Source: Desulfobulbaceae bacterium UBA2775
GTDB taxonomy: Bacteria > Desulfobacterota > Desulfobulbia > Desulfobulbales > Desulfocapsaceae
Direction: 5' to 3'
Length of the DNA stretch: 15,779 bases
Assembly: GCA_002352445.1 (NCBI GenBank)
Contig: DEIL01000271.1
Location: 1,258 to 17,036, forward strand
The notes below the pieces were generated by a model. That model did not search any database. It saw only the letters and a program-made list of their open reading frames with translations, and was not told the origin of the DNA. This document shows positions 12,495 to 15,779 of the stretch, piece by piece (the first letter of the stretch is position 1; each line of letters opens with the position of its first letter). Position numbers and translations under genes: made by a program.

Positions 12495-12591
12495 ATAAGA
12501 AAAGTGAAACTTGTTGTGAAACAGGGACGGAAAGCCACGGATCTTGCCAGATAGCCGGGTTGCCTTTTAAAAGGGGTGGCTCGGCTTTTTT
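12495..12591 (+). ncRNA. GEMM-I type riboswitch (c-di-GMP or cyclic AMP-GMP sensing)
   Basis: The region contains the GEMM-I signature. Helix CUUGUU (12510-12515) with AACAGG (12520-12525) is closed by a GUGA GNRA tetraloop. It is followed by GGGACGGAAAGCC, close to the consensus GGGACGCAAAGCC, then CACGG. A second helix follows (AUCU, UGCC loop, AGAU at 12541-12552), and the 3' part AGCCGGGUUGCC acts as in this class. Deltaproteobacterial GEMM-I RNAs look much like this, some of them binding cyclic AMP-GMP instead of c-di-GMP; I cannot settle which from the sequence alone. The 3' half of the aptamer is shared with a terminator, so ligand binding should prevent termination and turn the downstream gene on. 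Confidence 0.82.
12554..12591 (+). terminator. Expression-platform terminator of the GEMM riboswitch
   Basis: GCCGGGTTGCC (12554-12564) pairs over all 11 positions, with several G-U pairs, with GGTGGCTCGGC (12575-12585), followed by six T. The 5' strand is also part of the aptamer, so aptamer and terminator are mutually exclusive. Confidence 0.8.
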
Positions 12592-12620
12592 ATTGTAGTA
12601 CAAATCAAAAGGAGGAAGAT

Positions 12621-12812
12621 GTGAATTTATTCGTCAGTAAATCATTAACGGTTCTTGTCTTCACCATCTGTTTTGTTCTTCTTAATAATCCAGTATATGC
12701 GACTGATGTAGGAGGTATTATTGATACTGATACCATATGGAGTTCATCTGAAAACCCATACATCGTTGCTGCAGGTATCTTAGTTGAGTCTTGGACCGAC
12801 TGCTGCGGTTGA
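12621..12812 (+). pseudogene. Truncated exported protein under riboswitch control
   Basis: GTG 12621 is chosen as the start because GGAGGA lies just upstream (12611-12616). The product begins with a signal peptide (LFVSKSLTVLVFTICFVLLN to PVYA) and the mature end TDVGGIIDTDTIWSSSENPY followed by IVAAGILV. This matches the opening of right-handed beta-helix surface proteins, where 'TIWSxxxxPYIVxxxIxV' normally continues with 'xxGxTLTIEPGVxIxF'. Here homology ends at about 12785 and a stop follows at 12810-12812, so only about 63 residues remain of what is usually a several-hundred-residue protein. The break is beside the remnant of a cyclase gene, so a deletion joining the two is inferred. The gene was probably a c-di-nucleotide-controlled surface protein. 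Confidence 0.6.
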
Positions 12813-12823
12813 CCATTCCGGTT

Positions 12824-13180
12824 TTAGAACTTGTTATTCCTTTTTTCAGTTACATACCACACGTCCATCTCGCCCTTGTCTTTTACATTTATCGTACCCT
12901 GGGCCTCACACACGGAGTCGTCTTTTACCAGCTCGTAGGTAGCACGGGCAAGCTGGAGAATGCCTTCTTGACCATGGAACTCCATGCGGTTGGCAGTATT
13001 CACCGCATCACCCCATAAATCATAGATAAACTTCTTGCAGCCAATCACTCCAGCTACCACTGGCCCGGAGTTTATGCCCATGCGAAATACCAGCCTAAGT
13101 CCGAAAAACTCGTTACGGCGCACATAGTCCCGCATCTCCAGGGCCATCGCGGTGATTTGCTGGACATGGTCAGCCCGTGG
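12824..13180 (-). pseudogene. Class III adenylate/guanylate cyclase, C-terminal fragment
   Basis: On the minus strand, from about 13180, the frame reads PRADHVQQITAMALEMRDYV and then VFRMGINSGPVVAGVIGCKK, with FIYDLWGDAVNTANRME and a family-typical end (VKDKGEMDVWYVTEKR). These are the second half of a class III cyclase catalytic domain: GINSGPVVAGVIG and the DLWGDAVNTANRM motif with the transition-state asparagine and nearby arginine. The first metal-binding aspartates (the 'FADIVGFT' segment) and any sensor domain are missing, and residues before PRADH in that frame are unrelated. The remaining 118 residues could not form an active enzyme. The fragment faces the truncated riboswitch gene, and only 11 bp separates their stops. 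Confidence 0.8.
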
Positions 13181-13298
13181 CCGGAAAATTGCACAAAGGC
13201 TGCAAAAGATGTATACGATGTAAGGTAAACATTTTACTATCTCTCTTGATTGCACAAAAATAGAGCGCAGGCAAGCTAACCAACAATAGGAGAACCCA

Positions 13299-13979
13299 AT
13301 GAAGACGACCCTTGCATTTGATGTGTATGGAACCTTGATAGACACCAACGGGGTCGTTGCAGCATTACAAAAGCTTATCAATAATGAAGCAGAGAGCTTT
13401 TCTCAAACTTGGCGTGACAAGCAATTGGAATACTCTTTTCGGCGATCACTTATGCAAAACTACGAGAACTTTGCTGTTTGTACAAGTCAGGCGCTTGACT
13501 ATACCTGTGCTTTCCACAAAGTATCCCTCACTAATGAACAGAAGGCTGAGCTTCTGGGCATTTACCGCGTTCTTCCCGCATTTAATGATGTTAAAGAGGG
13601 GTTAACTCGGTTGAAGACAGCCGGTTTTCGTCTCTATGCGTTTTCCAATGGTAAGGCAGATGCTCTTGAGATGTTGTTGAATACCGCAGGCATCAGAAAT
13701 TTGTTCCTCGATATTGTGAGTGTCGACGATATTAAGACATTCAAACCGTCCACTGGAACGTATTGCCATTTTTTAAGAAAGGCGCAAGCAATGGGCTACA
13801 ATGCATGGTTGATTTCAAGTAATCCTTTTGATGTTATTGGAGCGATTTCGGCCGGGATGAAATCTGCCTGGCTTCGTCGCTCTCCAGAGGAAATCTTCGA
13901 CCCATGGGGGATAGATCCCTCAATTACTGTGAGTAGTCTTCTCGATCTGGCCGACAAGATAAATGAACATTCCTTGTGA
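13299..13979 (+). CDS. (S)-2-haloacid dehalogenase, HAD superfamily type II
   Basis: A 226-residue HAD hydrolase that matches the L-2-haloacid dehalogenase group. Motif I is AFDVYGTLID with nucleophile D8. The substrate-carboxylate arginine R39 lies in the family hallmark TWRDKQLEYSF. Motif II is YAFSNG (S116-N117), motif III lysine K149 is in KTFKPS, and motif IV is LISSNPFDVIGAISAGM (S174, N175, D178). These enzymes displace halide from 2-haloacids through an aspartyl ester and release the D-hydroxy acid; some members act on other phospho or halo compounds, so the true substrate is unproven. Length is normal. AGGAG lies about 6 bp before the ATG. It stands alone, 94 bp before the selenoprotein gene, and all catalytic residues are present. 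Confidence 0.88.
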   Translation: MKTTLAFDVYGTLIDTNGVVAALQKLINNEAESFSQTWRDKQLEYSFRRSLMQNYENFAVCTSQALDYTCAFHKVSLTNEQKAELLGIYRVLPAFNDVKEGLTRLKTAGFRLYAFSNGKADALEMLLNTAGIRNLFLDIVSVDDIKTFKPSTGTYCHFLRKAQAMGYNAWLISSNPFDVIGAISAGMKSAWLRRSPEEIFDPWGIDPSITVSSLLDLADKINEHSL

Positions 13980-14019
13980 TGTCTAAAAAATAAAAATTTT
14001 ATTAATTCTTTAAGCAGTG

Positions 14020-14047
14020 TTATCAATCATTGGTATGTGCATATAAT
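14020..14047 (+). promoter_or_regulatory. Candidate sigma-70 promoter of the selenoprotein gene
   Basis: TTATCA (14020-14025) and a perfect TATAAT (14042-14047) are 16 bp apart, 26 bp before the start codon. AAGGAG follows as ribosome site. Confidence 0.5.
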
Positions 14048-14073
14048 CTGTCATGCAATAATAAGGAGCGACT

Positions 14074-15297
14074 ATGGTACGTCTTGCACAATATGAAGAA
14101 ACAGAGCGTGAACATCTACTCAAACTCCCTTGTCCGACCTACACATCGTCCCCCTATGTTACCGGATTGAAGGTCTCGCAAGCACGTATAGTGCTGATCT
14201 CTACAGCGGGCTTACATCGCCGATCTGACAGGCCATTTGGTGTAGGAGAAACAGGCTATAGACTGATCGCAAAAGACGTTGAGGCCCAGGATCTTGTTAT
14301 GAGCCATATTTCAACGAATTTTGACCGTACCGGATTCCATATGGATATGAACATGGTTTTTCCATTAGATAGGTTGAGGGAACTGGAAGAACAAGGATTT
14401 ATAGGAAGTCTTTCCGAATACCATTATTCGTTCATGGGGGCAACTCCGCCAGACCAAATGGAACAGGAAGCGTATCAACTCGCTGCAATTTTAAAAAAAG
14501 ATCATGTTGATGCTGTGTTACTTGTGCCGGTTTGACCCAATTGTACGCGCGCAGTTGGCGGGCTGGGACATTTCATGGAAAGCGCTGGTATTGCCACAAC
14601 TCAGATAAGCCTAATCCGGGAACATACAGAAATCATTAAACCCCCGCGGGCGTTGTGGGTGAGCTTTCCGCTCGGAAGGCCGCTTGGTAATCCACAAGAT
14701 CCAAAATTTCAGCGCGATGTTATCAAACATGCACTATCACTGCTTGAGTATTCAACAGGCCCGGTGCTTGAGGATTATCCCCATGATGCCGTGGAAAGTA
14801 AATCAGTACAGGTGCAGATGGCCTGTCCTGTAAATTTTGCAGCACAAACAGGAGAGCTGACAAATCAGGATGATCTTTTTTTAAAGTTCCGAAACGAATA
14901 CAGCTCGATGCAAACATGGCACAATCTAGCCTGTGAGAAACGAAACCTCTCAATTCTCGGGGTCAGTAGTCTTACTCCGGACGAAATCGGCGACCTGTTT
15001 TGCAATTTCATATCGGGAAACATTGAGGGGACAAGCATAGGTGGGAAACAACTCTCTGACATCTTGCGCATGGCATCAGAAGACCTCAAAACCTGCTATT
15101 TCGAGGGACTATCCGCTCAACCTGGTGAATCAATGGATGGTACTGTATTTACAAATTGGTTCTGGGGTGAAACCCATGCCGCTATACTTATCAATGAGGT
15201 GAGAAAAACTTGTTTACAATATGCCGAAAATGATATGATTTTAGCAGGAAAATTACTACTTATTCCCAGGAGCCAGCTGTACCGTTTCAATGAATAG
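14074..15297 (+). CDS. Selenoprotein of the glycine/sarcosine/betaine reductase B family (Sec at in-frame UGA)
   Basis: A 407-residue protein if the TGA at 14533-14535 is read as selenocysteine (residue 154). The frame stays open on both sides: 153 codons before (ending AVLLVPV) and 253 after. The surrounding motif is VPV-U-P-N-C-T-R-A, a U-x-x-C redox centre with C157, at the position where this family (GrdB-related selenoprotein B proteins) carries Sec or Cys. The N-terminal half has the family features STAGLHRRSDRPF, FDRTGFHMDMNMVFPLDRLR and GSLSEYHYSFMGA; the second half starts GGLGHFMESAGIATTQISL. Family members reductively cleave C-N bonds or act as related selenol oxidoreductases; this stand-alone version without Grd partners has no proven substrate. 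A conventional annotation would split it into two genes (14074-14535 and 14575-15297). Ribosome site AAGGAG; own promoter likely. Confidence 0.88.
14533..14565 (+). promoter_or_regulatory. Sec UGA codon with downstream hairpin (candidate bacterial SECIS)
   Basis: Straight after the UGA, CCAAUUG (14537-14543) pairs with CAGUUGG (14552-14558), 7 bp with one U-G, around loop UACGCGCG. An alternative weak fold puts CAG (14552-14554) against CUG (14563-14565) with a loop UUGGCGGG that contains the GG expected by SelB. The first is closer to the UGA than the E. coli fdhF SECIS; which one is used is unknown. Confidence 0.5.
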
Positions 15298-15779
15298 TCG
15301 AAAAGTGCAGGAAGTTGGTAATACAATGATGCGATAGAGGAAATGATTTAATAGAGAAAGATTTCCTTTAAACACTGTCACATTCCCCACAACAGTGACT
15401 TGGACCTGCGGGTTTGGACAGCTCCTACTACTCCACCCTATATAAGTCTCATAGTCCAATGGGAAACCGTTACAACTGCGCGGTAAGGAACCCATCCTTC
15501 ACTTGATTTTGAGCAACAAGGATTGTGTCCATTATTTCTCCGGGAAGAACCGTCAACTGGGTTCTGAATGAGTCCACGAAGGGGTACCAATTCTCAAATA
15601 TGGCGCTTTCTCCCAAGAAGTATTATTTTCCGCTATCATGTCAAATGGTTGTCGAGTGCTTATTAACACCGAAAAATCCCAACTTTCCTGTATCTAGAGG
15701 TTCGATTGATCAAAATAATGTGATCCGGCGGCCACGCCCAAAAGAAAATCACAGAAATTCTGATTACTTGAGAAAATGG
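15298..15779. other. Terminal region without a supported gene
   Basis: Neither strand has a frame that I recognise. CACTGT and ACAGTG near 15376-15400 form a short inverted repeat without a T run. The region may hold the end of a gene lying mostly outside the window, but no motif supports this. Confidence 0.4.

Noticed and set aside
14575..15297. Independent gene starting at ATG 14575
   Set aside because: No ribosome site precedes it, it is in the same frame as the upstream part, and it lacks the family's N-terminal half; it is the continuation past the Sec codon.
15376..15400. CACTGT/ACAGTG inverted repeat as terminator of the selenoprotein gene
   Set aside because: The stem is only 6 bp around a 13-nt or longer loop and there is no T tract.

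Overview
The window (about 40% GC by eye) looks like chromosomal accessory DNA from an anaerobic Desulfobacterota-type (deltaproteobacterial) bacterium. This is an inference. It rests on a UGA-containing selenoprotein of the glycine/betaine reductase B family, a HdrB-like cysteine-rich protein, a PEP-CTERM exported protein behind a sigma-54-like promoter, a GEMM-type cyclic-dinucleotide riboswitch, and the C-terminal 'LPICSSCKKIRD' cysteine domain. No ribosomal or other phylogenetic marker gene is present.

Region 1 (1-1790) reads like part of an integron-type cassette array without an integrase. It holds a SAM methyltransferase cut by the window edge, an attC-like site (700-795), a four-helix membrane protein, a second shorter attC-like site, and a broken GNAT acetyltransferase. 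A 153-bp palindromic element with a perfect 8-bp target duplication (TGTAAAAG) lies immediately after the first attC-like site. Region 2 (1789-3210) has a PEP-CTERM protein on the minus strand with a -24/-12 promoter and an upstream dyad, followed by non-coding or decayed DNA.

Region 3 (3209-6077) is a tight plus-strand cluster: a small membrane peptide, a HdrB-like CCG-domain protein, Ada and AlkA. The last two form an alkylation-repair pair (methyl acceptor/regulator plus 3-methyladenine glycosylase). Gaps of 16 and 21 bp suggest that at least the last three genes are co-transcribed.

Region 4 (6345-8093, minus strand) is a second cassette-like run: two GNAT acetyltransferases and a frameshifted RibD/DHFR-like gene. 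They are separated by attC-like sites, one of which (7491-7578) has textbook architecture. Region 5 (8094-9500) is a decayed integration locus. It holds a possible integrase N-terminus, a 177-bp MITE-like palindrome with CTTAG duplications, a degenerate HU gene, the C-terminal half of a tyrosine recombinase, an intact tRNA-Arg(UCG), and a strong terminator.

Region 6 (9603-13180) contains a cupin, a membrane protein with a Cys4 tail, a short conserved-looking hypothetical, a broken lipoprotein gene behind a second sigma-54-like site, and a GEMM riboswitch with expression-platform terminator in front of a truncated exported protein. That protein now abuts the tail of a class III nucleotidyl cyclase in the opposite direction. 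Region 7 (13299-15297) has a 2-haloacid dehalogenase and the selenoprotein, whose reading frame continues through an in-frame UGA (Sec154) in a U-P-N-C motif. The last 480 bases hold no gene I can support. Overall the window is dominated by gene acquisition and decay: cassette-like genes, two non-autonomous repeats, and at least five broken genes around a few intact functional units.
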